From the NCBI GenBank assembly GCA_036675815.1, contig JAKFEE010000058.1, forward strand, positions 1 through 64,000: a stretch of 64,000 nucleotides of DNA, written 5' to 3'. Position numbers and translations under genes: made by a program. Under the pieces are notes generated by a model, which did not search any database, was not told the origin of the DNA, and worked only from the letters and a program-made list of their open reading frames with translations. The stretch is from JAKFEE01 sp036675815. Its GTDB lineage: Bacteria; Pseudomonadota; Alphaproteobacteria; Rhodospirillales; Magnetospirillaceae. Shown one piece after another: positions 44,260-52,910 of this stretch; the first letter of the stretch is position 1, and each line of letters starts with the position of its first letter.

Positions 44260-44385
44260 ACCCTTAGCATCGGAAGCGCCGCCGCCGATTGCAACCCGCA
44301 TCCGGGGCGCGTGCATGGCAGGTCACGGGGCCTCCCCTCGCCCCCTCCCCGAGAAATGCGACTGGCCGGGTGCCATAATCCCGGC

Positions 44386-44796
44386 ATGCGACAGGTTCTG
44401 AACGATATCGAAGCAGGCAAGCTGTCGGATGAGCTAGAGCGCCGAGGCATTCCCCCAGGCCAGCGCCTGCGCGTGGTCGTCACTATCGTCCTGACCGACT
44501 TCCCCTTCACCGACCTGACTGCCGCCAAGCGTCGCCCTGCCCTGGTCATTTCGACCGACGACGATCGCCGAACCGGTGGTGGTGGTCGCCTACATCACCT
44601 CGGTTCGGCGCTCCGACCCCGGTACCGATCGACGCCACACCGCAAACGCGGCCTCAAGGTTCCGTCCCTGGTGCGCTTCGACAAGATCGCCACCATCAAC
44701 AGGGACATCATCGCGGGCCGCCTCGGGGCTGCCGACCCTGCCTGGCTAACCGCCAGCCGCGCCGTCTTCTGCGGGGTGTCGCGGCTCGGCAGTTAG
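44386..44796 (+). pseudogene. Degraded MazF/PemK-type toxin with antitoxin fragment
   Basis: The open frame of 136 codons joins an antitoxin-like start (MRQVLNDIEAGKLSDELERR) to a PemK/MazF-like stretch (DFPFTDLTAAKRRPALVIS) and a typical PemK end (GLKVPSLVRFDKIATINRDI). Between them the reading frame is wrong: the expected core EPVVVVAYITSV appears in another frame from about 44566, and the end returns to the first frame near 44650. So two compensating indels and one fusing deletion have occurred. The product is unlikely to be an active RNase. It overlaps the convergent tetR gene by 51 bases. Confidence 0.7.
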
Positions 44797-45369
44797 GGCA
44801 ACCTGCGCGGCGATCAGCGCCTCGGCCGCCGAAACGACGGCACGTGAAGCGTTGTCCCCCGGCGTGACGCTGCCCGAGGCGTAGGCGCCTTCCACGAGCA
44901 AGAGCAGTTGATCCGCCAGCACCTCGGGCTGACGGGCGCGAATGGCCTGCGCCAGGCCGAGCAGGCGCTGGCGCAGTTCGCGCCGGTGCGCGGCGACGAC
45001 GGCGCGGCCCGGATACGTCGGGTCGGGAAACTCGACGGCGGTGTTGACGAAGGGGCAGCCGCGGAAGCTGGCGCTCGCCGTCCGCCGAGCCAGGCTCGCG
45101 AACAACTCGCGCAATTGGCCGTGCGGATCACCGGGGGCCCGCTCCATCACACCGTCCCACCACGTCCAGTAGCGCCGGCTCGCCTGTTCGAGGAAGGCGA
45201 CGATCAGGTCGTCCTTGGACGGGAAGGCGCGGTACAGGCTCATCTTGCACACCCCCGCCTTGGCGACCACCGAGTCGACGCCGACCGCACGGGCACCCTC
45301 GCGATAGAACATCTCCATCGCGGTGTCGAGGATGCGCTGGCGCGCCGAGGCCCCTGCGCGGCGGGTCAT
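44746..45369 (-). CDS. TetR-family repressor
   Basis: This 207-residue protein has an N-terminal TetR helix-turn-helix: SARQRILDTAMEMFYREGARAVGVDSVVAKAGVCKMSLYRAFPSKDDLIVAFLEQ. The C-terminal ligand domain includes RGCPFVNTAVEFPDPTYPGRAVV, a pattern seen in the AcrR/NemR-like branch. ATG at 45369 starts MTRRAGAS. It is divergent from an MFS transporter gene, and a 28-bp perfect palindrome at 45546-45573 in the shared upstream region is its probable operator. The inducer is unknown. A repeat element (45388-45501) has inserted between the gene and the palindrome. Confidence 0.9.
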   Translation of the reverse strand: MTRRAGASARQRILDTAMEMFYREGARAVGVDSVVAKAGVCKMSLYRAFPSKDDLIVAFLEQASRRYWTWWDGVMERAPGDPHGQLRELFASLARRTASASFRGCPFVNTAVEFPDPTYPGRAVVAAHRRELRQRLLGLAQAIRARQPEVLADQLLLLVEGAYASGSVTPGDNASRAVVSAAEALIAAQVALTAEPRHPAEDGAAGG

Positions 45370-45387
45370 GCGGCATTTCCTTTCTGC

Positions 45388-45501
45388 GTCATTCCCGCGC
45401 AAGCGACGCGCAAGCGGGAATCCATGGTGCAGCCGGCTCGACTGTGAGAACGCGAGCTCGCATCTCGCCCCAACATGGACTCCCGCTTGCGCGGAAGTGA
45501 C
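45388..45501. repeat. Nested inverted-repeat element, copy 5 (114 bp)
   Basis: It starts GTCATTCCCGCGCAAGCG and ends CTTGCGCGGAAGTGAC, the same length as copy 1 at 27097 though the core differs. It lies between the tetR start and its presumed operator, so it is in the 5' leader of tetR. Confidence 0.82.
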
Positions 45502-45545
45502 GCGAAAGAACGGAGTCTGTCGGGCCCATGTCATGCATGGCTTGA

Positions 45546-45573
45546 CATTGTTACAGACCGGTCTGTAACAATG
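45546..45573. promoter_or_regulatory. 28-bp perfect palindrome, TetR operator over promoter
   Basis: Each half is CATTGTTACAGACC and its complement, meeting at a central CCGG. TTGACA (45542-45547) overlaps its left edge as a -35 box for the MFS gene, with TAACAA about 18 bases on as a weak -10. An extra half-site TACAGACC lies at 45581-45588. The arrangement is as expected for a local TetR repressor blocking its divergent transporter gene. Confidence 0.82.
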
Positions 45574-45642
45574 CAAGTGATACAGACCTGCCCATCACGG
45601 AGACTCCCCACTCGAGCCGCCGATTGACAGGGGTAATCCGTG

Positions 45643-46902
45643 ATGCACAGACGTGGTATGGCGCAACCTCCCCCCCTCATCACGCCCGTCCTCCTCGCCG
45701 GCAGTCTGGTAGTGCTGGTGGGCTTCGCCATCCGCGCCTCCTTCGGCGTGTTCCAGCTTCCCATCGCCACGGAGTTCAACTGGCCGCGCGCCGAGTTTTC
45801 GCTGGCCATCGCCATCCAAAATCTCGCCTGGGGCTTCGGCCAGCCGTTGTTCGGCGCGGTGGCCGAGAAGATCGGCGATCGCAAGGCGATCATCCTCGGC
45901 GCCTTGGCCTATGCGGTGGGCCTGGTGCTCTCGGCGGGCGCGACCCTGCCGATCCAGCATCATCTCTATGAAGTGCTGGTGGGGCTGGGCATCGCCGGAA
46001 CCGGCTTCGGCGTGGTGCTGGCGGTCGTCGGCCGGGCCTCGTCGGACGAGAACCGTTCCATGTCGCTCGCCGTCGTCACCGCCGCCGGGTCCGCGGGGCA
46101 GGTACTGGGGCCGCCGCTGGCCGAGGGCCTGCTTGCGATCATACCGTGGCAGAGCGTGTTCCTGGTATTCGCGGCGCTGATCCTGGCGATGCTGTTCGTA
46201 TTGCCGTGGATGCGCTCGCCCGCCCCCGCCTCCAAGGCGACGCTCGAGGCGAGCATGGGAACGGTGGTGCTGGGCGCCCTGCGCGACCCCAGCTTCGCGA
46301 TGATCTTCCTGGGGTTCTTCTCCTGCGGCTACCAGCTCGCCTTCGTCACCGCCCACTTCCCCGCCTTCGTCGCCGAGGTCTGCGGGCCGATCATGCTGGG
46401 CGGCGTCCTGCACTCGATGGGAATAACGACGACCAACGCCTTGGGCGCCGTGGCGCTCTCGATCATCGGGCTCGGCAACATCGCGGGGACGCTGGCGGCG
46501 GGCTGGGCCGGCAAGCGCTTCACCAAGAAGTACCTGCTTGCCGGAATCTACACCGGCCGCACTTTGGCGGCGGCGTGGTTCATCCTGACGCCGATGACGC
46601 CCACCACGGTGCTGGTGTTCGCGTCGGTGATGGGCAGCCTGTGGCTCGCCACCGTGCCGCTCACCTCGGGCCTCGTCGCCCATCTCTACGGGCTGCGCTA
46701 CATGGGCACGCTCTACGGCATCGTGTTCCTGAGCCACCAGTTGGGCAGCTTCCTGGGCGTGTGGCTCGGTGGCCGGCTCTACGACGCTTATGGCAGCTAC
46801 GATGCCGTGTGGTGGATCGGCGTCGCCGTCGGCGCCTTCAGTGCGCTCGTCCACCTGCCGATCCGCGAGGTGGCGCGGCCTGTGCCGGTCCCGGCCCAGT
46901 AG
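45643..46902 (+). CDS. MFS transporter
   Basis: This approximately 419-residue protein has twelve predicted membrane helices and the MFS loop motif between helices 2 and 3 (GAVAEKIGDRKAIILGALAYAVGLVL). The second half begins near LGALRDPSFAMIFLGFFSCGYQLAFVTAHFPAFV. It resembles oxalate/formate antiporter-like and monocarboxylate-type MFS carriers (N-terminal RASFGVFQLPIATEFNWPRAEFSLAIAIQNLAWG), but the substrate is not predictable. ATG 45643 or GTG 45640 may start it, with AGGGG upstream. It is probably repressed by the divergent TetR protein. A family-B inverted repeat follows its stop codon. Confidence 0.9.
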   Translation: MHRRGMAQPPPLITPVLLAGSLVVLVGFAIRASFGVFQLPIATEFNWPRAEFSLAIAIQNLAWGFGQPLFGAVAEKIGDRKAIILGALAYAVGLVLSAGATLPIQHHLYEVLVGLGIAGTGFGVVLAVVGRASSDENRSMSLAVVTAAGSAGQVLGPPLAEGLLAIIPWQSVFLVFAALILAMLFVLPWMRSPAPASKATLEASMGTVVLGALRDPSFAMIFLGFFSCGYQLAFVTAHFPAFVAEVCGPIMLGGVLHSMGITTTNALGAVALSIIGLGNIAGTLAAGWAGKRFTKKYLLAGIYTGRTLAAAWFILTPMTPTTVLVFASVMGSLWLATVPLTSGLVAHLYGLRYMGTLYGIVFLSHQLGSFLGVWLGGRLYDAYGSYDAVWWIGVAVGAFSALVHLPIREVARPVPVPAQ

Positions 46903-46903
46903 A

Positions 46904-46956
46904 AGCGCGGACCTCCAGGTCCGTACGTGGAATGCGGAGCTGGAGCTCCGCGCTCC
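46904..46956. repeat. Intergenic inverted repeat, family B copy 2
   Basis: Left arm AGCGCGGACCTCCAGGTCCG and right arm CGGAGCTGGAGCTCCGCGCT are separated by 11 bases (TACGTGGAATG). The left arm has changed so that pairing is imperfect in the middle. It starts one base after the MFS stop and ends 13 bases before the prfC stop, between convergent genes. Confidence 0.8.
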
Positions 46957-46968
46957 GGACGCTTTCGT

Positions 46969-48552
46969 CTAATGTTGTTCCCGGGTGGCACTGAAGGTGA
47001 CCGCCGGGAAGTCCTGCTGCGCGCGGCCGAGGGTCCAAGAATTGCGCGCCAGATAGACCAGGGCGCCGTCACGATCCTCGGCCATGGCCGAGGGATTGGC
47101 ATCGCTGAGCTTCTTCAACTCGGCCTTGTCCTCGGCCCGCACCCAGCGGGCGGTGTCGAACGGCGCCTCCTCGAACCCCGCCTTGATGCCGTATTCCGAC
47201 TCGATGCGCGTGGTCAGCACGTCGAACTGCAACTGGCCGACGACGCCGACGATCCAGGTGGCGCCGTTGAGCGGCTTGAACACCTGGCTGACCCCTTCCT
47301 CGGCGAGGTCGTCCAGCGCCCGGCGCAACTGCTTGGCCTTGAGCGGGTCGTCGAGGCGGATGCGCCGCAGGAGCTCGGGAGCGAAGCTGGGGATGCCGGT
47401 GAAGCGCAACTCCTCGCCCTCGGTCAGGGTGTCGCCGATGCGCAGGGCGCCGTGATTGGGAATTCCGATGATGTCGCCGGCCACCGCCTCGTCGGCCAGT
47501 TCGCGCTCGCGCGCCAGGAACAGCACCGGATTGACCACGGCCATGGTCTTGCCGGCACGGACGTGCCTCAGCTTCATGCCGCGGCGGAAGCGGCCCGAGA
47601 CCAGGCGCACGAAGGCGATGCGGTCGCGGTGATTGGGGTCCATGTTGGCCTGGACCTTGAAGACGAAGCCGGTGACCTTGTCTTCCAGCGGCTCGACGGT
47701 GCGGAGTTCGGCCGGCGCCTTCTGCGGCGGCGGAGCCAGGCGGCCGATGCCGTTCATCAACTCGCGCACGCCGAAATTGCGCAGGGCCGAGCCGAAAAAC
47801 ACCGGAGTCATGTGGCCGGCGCGATAGTCCTCGAGCGAGAACGGCTTGCAGGCGCCGCGCACCAGTTCGACGTCCTCGCGCAGCTTGGCCGCGGCCGCGG
47901 CGCCGACGAGATCGTCGAGGCGCGCGTCCTCGAGCGGCATGTGGATGCCCTCGACGATGTGGTCGCCGCGCGTCTGCTCGAACAGCAGCACCTCGTCGCG
48001 GGCCAGGTCGTAGACGCCCTTGAGGTCGCGGCCCATGCCGATGGGCCAGGTCACCGGCACCGCATCGAGGGCCAGCGTCTGCTCGATCTCGTCGATCAGG
48101 TCGAAGGGCTCGCGGCCTTCACGGTCGACCTTGTTGACGAAGGTGACGATCGGCACGTCGCGGAGCCGGCACACCTCGAACAGCTTGCGCGTCTGCGTCT
48201 CGATGCCCTTGGCCGCGTCGAGGACCATCACCGCCGAGTCCACCGCCGTGAGGGTGCGATAGGTGTCTTCCGAGAAATCCTCGTGGCCGGGTGTGTCGAG
48301 CAGGTTGAAGGTGAGGCCGTGGTGCTCGAAGGTCATGACCGAGGCACTGACCGAAATGCCGCGCTGGCGCTCGATCGCCATCCAGTCCGAGCGTGAGCGC
48401 CGCTGTTCGCCGCGCGCCCGCACCGCACCGGCGAGCTGGATGGCGCCGCCGAACAGCAGTACCTTCTCGGTCAGCGTGGTCTTGCCCGCGTCGGGATGCG
48501 AGATGATGGCGAAGGTGCGGCGGCTGGCGATGGCATCGGCGAGTGCGGTCAT
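46969..48552 (-). CDS. prfC: Peptide chain release factor 3
   Basis: This 527-residue GTPase removes RF1/RF2 from the ribosome after termination. The G-domain has the P-loop SHPDAGKTTLTEKVL, DWMAIERQRGISVSASVM (switch I), LLDTPGHEDFSEDTYR (G3) and TFVNKVDREGREP (G4), with the RF3-specific insert ARGEQRRSRSDWM. Domains II and III follow (RDRIAFVRLVSGRFRRGMKLRHVRAGK ... GIPSFAPELLRRI). ATG at 48552 starts MTALADAIASRRTFAIISHPD. The length is normal. Confidence 0.97.
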   Translation of the reverse strand: MTALADAIASRRTFAIISHPDAGKTTLTEKVLLFGGAIQLAGAVRARGEQRRSRSDWMAIERQRGISVSASVMTFEHHGLTFNLLDTPGHEDFSEDTYRTLTAVDSAVMVLDAAKGIETQTRKLFEVCRLRDVPIVTFVNKVDREGREPFDLIDEIEQTLALDAVPVTWPIGMGRDLKGVYDLARDEVLLFEQTRGDHIVEGIHMPLEDARLDDLVGAAAAAKLREDVELVRGACKPFSLEDYRAGHMTPVFFGSALRNFGVRELMNGIGRLAPPPQKAPAELRTVEPLEDKVTGFVFKVQANMDPNHRDRIAFVRLVSGRFRRGMKLRHVRAGKTMAVVNPVLFLARERELADEAVAGDIIGIPNHGALRIGDTLTEGEELRFTGIPSFAPELLRRIRLDDPLKAKQLRRALDDLAEEGVSQVFKPLNGATWIVGVVGQLQFDVLTTRIESEYGIKAGFEEAPFDTARWVRAEDKAELKKLSDANPSAMAEDRDGALVYLARNSWTLGRAQQDFPAVTFSATREQH

Positions 48553-48865
48553 GGCCGGTCTTTTGGGAAATACTGTCGCAAAGGTCAAGCCGTCTTTGCG
48601 CGCGGTATCGCCGCCGAGCTCCGATGAAGGACACAAATCAGCAAAAATGGCTGAAATAGCCGCACGAGTATCGCAATAGCAATTTCGAGGTACGTGCGGA
48701 ACCATCCGTGGGAGTGCTAAGCAGAGGGGCAGTATGCCCATGGTATGGGTCACAACTTCGACGCCACAAGCGTGTTGGCATCAACCATTCGCGCCAGTAT
48801 TTTCTCCTTCAGGCATTTTCCATTTTGGGATGGATGGCACATCCCTCCGCCAACGAGGAAGACCC
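48553..48865. other. Divergent intergenic region, 313 bases
   Basis: This gap between prfC and the response regulator is clearly lower in G+C than its surroundings and should hold both promoters. On the minus strand TTGACC about 40 bases before prfC is a possible -35. A six-base inverted repeat, GGGATG and CATCCC seven bases apart, lies near 48828-48846 before the regulator gene. No gene is seen. Confidence 0.45.
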
Positions 48866-49597
48866 ATGCACGAAGCCTCCACCGCGCATAGCGCCATACA
48901 TCCCGATCAGCGGACGATGAAGATCCTGATCGCCGACGACCACGAGCTGTTCCGCGACGGCCTGCGTCACGTGCTCGAACAGCTCGACACCGGCGTCGGC
49001 GTCGTCGAGGCCAGCGACTACAAGCAGGCCATCGCCATGGCCGATCAGGAACCCGACATCGACATCGTGCTGCTGGACCTGGCGATGCCCGGCATGCCGT
49101 GGGGCGAGGGCCTACAGGCGCTGCGCGACCGGCTCCCGGCCAGCGTGCCGCTGATCGTGCTCTCGGCCTCGGACGATCGCCGGCACGTGTTGCAGGCGGT
49201 CAATCTCGGCGCCGCCGGCTTCATCCCCAAGACGTCGAGCAGCCGCGTCATGCTGAGCGCCCTCAAGCTGGTGCTGTCGGGTGGCGTCTACCTGCCGCCG
49301 GCCCTGCTCGAGCAGGGCTCGGGCGGCCACGGCCTCAGCGACGCGCTGGGCTCCCCGTTCGGCGCCGAGAACGCCGCCTCGTTCCTGACACCGCGCCAGC
49401 GCGAGGTGCTGGTGCTGCTCGGCCAGGGCAAATCCAACAAGGAGATCGCGCGCGTCCTGCAGCTGGCCGAAGGGACGGTCAAGCTGCACGTCACCGCCAT
49501 CCTCAAGGCCCTAAACGTCAACAACCGCACGCGCGCCGTGGTGGCGGCCTCACAACTGGGCCTGACCAGCGGCGCGGAAACCTCTTTCGGCCATTGA
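48866..49597 (+). CDS. NarL/LuxR-type response regulator
   Basis: This 243-residue protein has a receiver domain (MKILIADDHELFRDGLRHVLEQ, phospho-Asp in VLLDLAMPGMP, Thr/Ser in LIVLSASDDRR, Lys in GAAGFIPKTSS) and a C-terminal LuxR helix-turn-helix (LTPRQREVLVLLGQGKSNKEIARVLQLAEGTVKLHVTAILKALNVNNRTRAVV). GAGGAAG precedes ATG 48866, which adds 17 residues before the receiver; ATG 48917 has no such site. No kinase gene is adjacent; the kinase at 51911-52876 is 2 kb away on the other strand. A hairpin follows the stop. Confidence 0.93.
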   Translation: MHEASTAHSAIHPDQRTMKILIADDHELFRDGLRHVLEQLDTGVGVVEASDYKQAIAMADQEPDIDIVLLDLAMPGMPWGEGLQALRDRLPASVPLIVLSASDDRRHVLQAVNLGAAGFIPKTSSSRVMLSALKLVLSGGVYLPPALLEQGSGGHGLSDALGSPFGAENAASFLTPRQREVLVLLGQGKSNKEIARVLQLAEGTVKLHVTAILKALNVNNRTRAVVAASQLGLTSGAETSFGH

Positions 49598-49609
49598 CTG
49601 AGGCACGCG

Positions 49610-49635
49610 GGGCGGCACCCGTGCGGGTGCCGCCC
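49610..49635. terminator. Hairpin between convergent genes
   Basis: An 11-bp perfect stem (GGGCGGCACCC / GGGTGCCGCCC) with loop GTGC lies 12 bases after the response-regulator stop and 15 before the PRC-barrel stop. T content after it is low (TTGCC). Confidence 0.6.
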
Positions 49636-49650
49636 TTGCCGGCCGAGTGA

Positions 49651-50217
49651 TCAGCGGTTGCCGCCCGCGGCACCGCTGGAGGGCGGCGTGGCGCTCGAGG
49701 GTGGCGGGCTTGCCCCAGGCGCCGCCGAAGGGGCGCTGGTTTCCCCACTACGCTGCATTTCCTCGCGCGTTTGCGCCTGCTGCTGGGTGGGGTCCTCCCA
49801 GGCTTGCGCCTGCTCCAGTTCCTGCTTCGTCGCCTGGGCGACCAACTGGTTGTCCTGCCCCATCTGGAACTGATCCCAGGGCATGGCGACGTTCTTGTCG
49901 CCAATGCCGAGGAACCCGCCCACCGAGACCACGAGCGACGAGATCTGCCCGCTCTTGGGATCGATCACCATCTGCTCGACCTCGCCGATGTTCTCGCCTT
50001 GTGGGCTGACCACCTTCATGTCGAGCAGCCGTTCCGAGGTCAGCTCGCTCGGCATGGCGGTGGTCGCCGCACCGGGCGTGGCGGATTGCTGGGCCTCTGT
50101 GCTTTGTTCCGCGGTGGGGGATTTCTCGTCGGCGGCACCCGAGGGGGCGGTCTGCGCGTAGGCGACGCCGCTCGCCAGCACGGCGGCCGCCACCGGTGCG
50201 ATGATCCGTTTCATCAT
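49651..50217 (-). CDS. Exported PRC-barrel domain protein
   Basis: This 188-residue protein has a signal peptide (MMKRIIAPVAAAVLASGVAYAQT), a Glu/Ala/Ser-rich spacer, a PRC-barrel (SERLLDMKVVSPQGENIGEVEQMVIDPKSGQISSLVVSVGGFLGIGDKNVAMPWDQFQM) and a Gln-rich then Pro/Ser/Gly-rich tail. Such periplasmic PRC-barrel proteins are common in alphaproteobacteria, often in stress or envelope settings, but have no assigned biochemical role. A strong AAGGAGG lies eight bases before the ATG, pointing to high expression. It stands between the response regulator and tldD without forming an operon. Confidence 0.88.
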   Translation of the reverse strand: MMKRIIAPVAAAVLASGVAYAQTAPSGAADEKSPTAEQSTEAQQSATPGAATTAMPSELTSERLLDMKVVSPQGENIGEVEQMVIDPKSGQISSLVVSVGGFLGIGDKNVAMPWDQFQMGQDNQLVAQATKQELEQAQAWEDPTQQQAQTREEMQRSGETSAPSAAPGASPPPSSATPPSSGAAGGNR

Positions 50218-50348
50218 CTTTGTTCCTCCTTCGCCACGTTGCCCCGAGCGGCGGCGCCGCCCCGGGGGTCCGTTGCTATAACGGCCGGTGCGCCAACGGG
50301 TTCCGCGCTGCATCCGACGGGCGATGGAGAAAAAGAGGACCCCGGCCC

Positions 50349-50370
50349 GGGCCGCCACGACGGGCGGCCC
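50349..50370 (-). terminator. Hairpin after tldD
   Basis: The stem GGGCCGCC / GGCGGCCC with a short loop begins 18 bases past the tldD stop on the minus strand; a run of five T follows about 14 bases later. Termination is probable but not optimal. Confidence 0.45.
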
Positions 50371-50387
50371 CGCAACCGGGAAGTTCG

Positions 50388-51821
50388 CTACATCGCGGTA
50401 CCGCCCACCGTCATGCTGCTCAGCAACAGCGTCGGCTGGCCGACCCCCACCGGCACCCCCTGGCCGTCCTTGCCGCACGTGCCGACGCCGAGGTCGAGTT
50501 TGAGGTCGTCGCCGATCATCTCGATCTTGGTCAGGGCATCGGGGCCGTTGCCGATGAGGGTGGCGCCCTTGACCGCCGGGCCGATCCTGCCATCCTCGAT
50601 CAGATAGGCTTCCGACGCCGAGAACACGAACTTGCCGCTGGTGATGTCCACTTGGCCGCCGCCGAAATTGGCGGCGAACAGCCCCTTCTTCACCGAGGCG
50701 ATGATTTCGTGCGGATCGTTGTTGCCGGCCAGCATGTAGGTGTTGGTCATGCGCGGCAACGGCGGATGGGCATGACTTTGCCGGCGGCCGTTGCCCGTTG
50801 GGCGGGCGCCCATCAGACGAGCGTTCATGCGGTCGAACATGTAGCCGACCAGGATGCCGTCGTCGATCAGCGTGGTGTAGCTGCCGGGGGTGCCCTCGTC
50901 ATCGACGGTCAGCGAGCCGCGGCGCCCGGCCAGCGTGCCGTCGTCGACGACTGTCACGCCCTTGGCGGCGATGCGCTGCCCCATCAGTTCGGAGAAGGCC
51001 GAGGTCTTCTTGCGGTTGAAGTCGCCTTCGAGGCCATGGCCGATCGCCTCGTGCAGCATCACCCCCGGCCAACCGGGTCCGAGCACCACCGGCATCTCGC
51101 CGGCCGGCGCCGGCACGGAGTCGAGATTGACCTGGGCCTGGCGCAACGCCTCGTCGACCGCCCGCTGCCACGCTTCGGTCTCGAGCAGGCCGTCATAGGT
51201 GATGCGGCCGCCAAAGCCGTGACTGCCGCTCTCCATGCGGTCGCCGGTGCGCAGGACGACGTTGACGTTGAGGCGCACCAACGGCCGGATGTCGGCGGCG
51301 CGCTGGCCATCGGCCCGCAGGACCTGCACCGCCTGCCACGAGCCGAGCAGCGAAGCCGATACCTGCTGGATGCGCGGGTCGCGCTGGCGGGCATAGGCGT
51401 CGATCTGCTCGAGCAGCTTGACCTTGGCGTCGAACGGCACCAGCGCCAGCGGGTTGGCGTCGGTGTAGAGCGACTGGTTGGTGCCGGTCGGCGCGGCGGC
51501 AAGGATGCCGCCATGGCCGTGCTGGACGGCGCGCACGGTCTGGGCCGCCCGCTTCAATGCCGCCTCGCTGATCTCGGACGCATGTGCATAGCCGGCGGCC
51601 TCGGCGGCGACCGAGCGTAGGCCGAAGCCCTGGGTGGCGTCGAAGTTGCAGCTCTTGATGCGCCCGTCGTCGAGCACCAGGCTTTCCGATTGCTGATATT
51701 CGAGGAACAGTTCGCCGTCGTCACTGCCGGCCAGCGCGTCGGCGACGACGTCGACGACGCGATCGCGATGGAGGCCGGTCCGGGTGAAGAACAGGTCATC
51801 GGTGGCGGCGATGGCGGTCAT
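50388..51821 (-). CDS. tldD: Metalloprotease TldD
   Basis: This 477-residue protein is TldD, which with TldE (PmbA) forms a heterodimeric zinc protease that trims unstructured peptides and processes some modified peptides. The zinc motif HExxxH appears as MLHEAIGHGLEGDFNRK, with the second part of the site in NTYMLAGNNDPHEIIASVKKGL. Other landmarks are YQQSESLVLDDGRIKSCNFDATQGFGLR near the start and DLGVGTCGKDGQGVPVGVGQPTLLLSSMTVGGTA at the end. tldE/pmbA is not in the window. Start ATG 51821 has AGGAGAG upstream. Confidence 0.95.
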   Translation of the reverse strand: MTAIAATDDLFFTRTGLHRDRVVDVVADALAGSDDGELFLEYQQSESLVLDDGRIKSCNFDATQGFGLRSVAAEAAGYAHASEISEAALKRAAQTVRAVQHGHGGILAAAPTGTNQSLYTDANPLALVPFDAKVKLLEQIDAYARQRDPRIQQVSASLLGSWQAVQVLRADGQRAADIRPLVRLNVNVVLRTGDRMESGSHGFGGRITYDGLLETEAWQRAVDEALRQAQVNLDSVPAPAGEMPVVLGPGWPGVMLHEAIGHGLEGDFNRKKTSAFSELMGQRIAAKGVTVVDDGTLAGRRGSLTVDDEGTPGSYTTLIDDGILVGYMFDRMNARLMGARPTGNGRRQSHAHPPLPRMTNTYMLAGNNDPHEIIASVKKGLFAANFGGGQVDITSGKFVFSASEAYLIEDGRIGPAVKGATLIGNGPDALTKIEMIGDDLKLDLGVGTCGKDGQGVPVGVGQPTLLLSSMTVGGTAM

Positions 51822-51910
51822 TGGCTCTCCTGTCGCGATGCTGGTGGCGCTGCATAATGCATGCGAGCCTATATGGGGCCAAGGCCGGTTGCGGACCAGC
51901 CGCCGCGGAT

Positions 51911-52876
51911 TCAACCGGAAACGGCGGCCGGATCGCGGGCGCGGAGACGGGCCGCCGGGAAGATCGCCCGCACCGTCGTCCCCTCCCCCGCTCGGCTGGA
52001 CACCTCGAGGCTGCCGCCGTGCAGTTCGACGAGCGATCGGGTCAGCGGCAGCCCGAGCCCGGTGCCGGCATGGCGGCGGCCGAGAGCGCTGTCGACCTGG
52101 CCGAACGGCACCATCGCCTCGCCGACGTCCTCCACGGCCATGCCGATCCCGGTATCCTCGACGGCGAGCACCAGATCGCCCGCGGCGTTCCGCTGCACCG
52201 ACACGACGACATGCCCATCCGCCGGGGTGAACTTGATGGCGTTGGACAACAGATTGAGCAGGATCTGCATGATGCGGCGCTTGTCACCGGTCAGCACCGG
52301 CAGGCCGTCCGGGACGCGCGCCTGCACCGTCAGGCCGGCCTCGGCGGCACGTTCCCGCACCAGCCGAACGGCGGCGCCGACGACGCTTGCCGGTTCGACC
52401 GGCTCCTCGCACAGTTCCATGCGCCCCGCCTCGATCTTCGACACATCGAGGATGTCGTTGATCACCTCCAGCAGGTGCGCGCCCGAGTCCTTGATGTGGC
52501 GCACGTAATCGGCATAGCGCGCATCCAGCGGGCCATGGAGTTCGGCGAGCATGGCATCGGAAAAGCCGATGACCGCGTTCAACGGCGTTCGCAATTCGTG
52601 GCTCATGTTGGCCAGAAATTCGGACTTGGCGCGGTTGGCCACGTCCGCCTTGTCCCTGGCCAGCCGCAGTCGCTCGTTCTCTTGCGCCAGCGCAGCGCCG
52701 CGCCGCGCCGCGATGACTAAGGATAGGCCGAGGCCGATCAAGAGGCCGCCGACCGCCCAGGCGAGATGGCCCGCGGCGCCACCGGCCAGCGCGCCGGCCA
52801 TCACGGCCAGAACGGCTCCCGCAGCGAGCGCCGCTGCGGTACCGGCGCGGATGAACAGGTGCAGCAATCCCGGCAT
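51911..52876 (-). CDS. Sensor histidine kinase without a periplasmic domain
   Basis: This 321-residue kinase has two closely spaced membrane helices (about residues 10-55), no sizeable sensor domain, a short coiled linker, a HisKA domain with the phospho-accepting His in KSEFLANMSHELRTPLNAVIGFSDAML, and a HATPase domain with the N box LNLLSNAIKFTP, the G1 box EDTGIGM and the G2 box GTGLGLPLTRSLVELHGG. Start ATG 52876 has AGGGGA just upstream; a GTG at 52918 would overlap ctaA. It may respond to a membrane or redox signal, and its neighbour ctaA (34 bases upstream, same strand) hints at respiration. No cognate regulator is adjacent. Confidence 0.9.
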   Translation of the reverse strand: MPGLLHLFIRAGTAAALAAGAVLAVMAGALAGGAAGHLAWAVGGLLIGLGLSLVIAARRGAALAQENERLRLARDKADVANRAKSEFLANMSHELRTPLNAVIGFSDAMLAELHGPLDARYADYVRHIKDSGAHLLEVINDILDVSKIEAGRMELCEEPVEPASVVGAAVRLVRERAAEAGLTVQARVPDGLPVLTGDKRRIMQILLNLLSNAIKFTPADGHVVVSVQRNAAGDLVLAVEDTGIGMAVEDVGEAMVPFGQVDSALGRRHAGTGLGLPLTRSLVELHGGSLEVSSRAGEGTTVRAIFPAARLRARDPAAVSG

Positions 52877-52910
52877 TCCCCTATCCACCGCCGCAATCCC
52901 GGCCAGCCGG

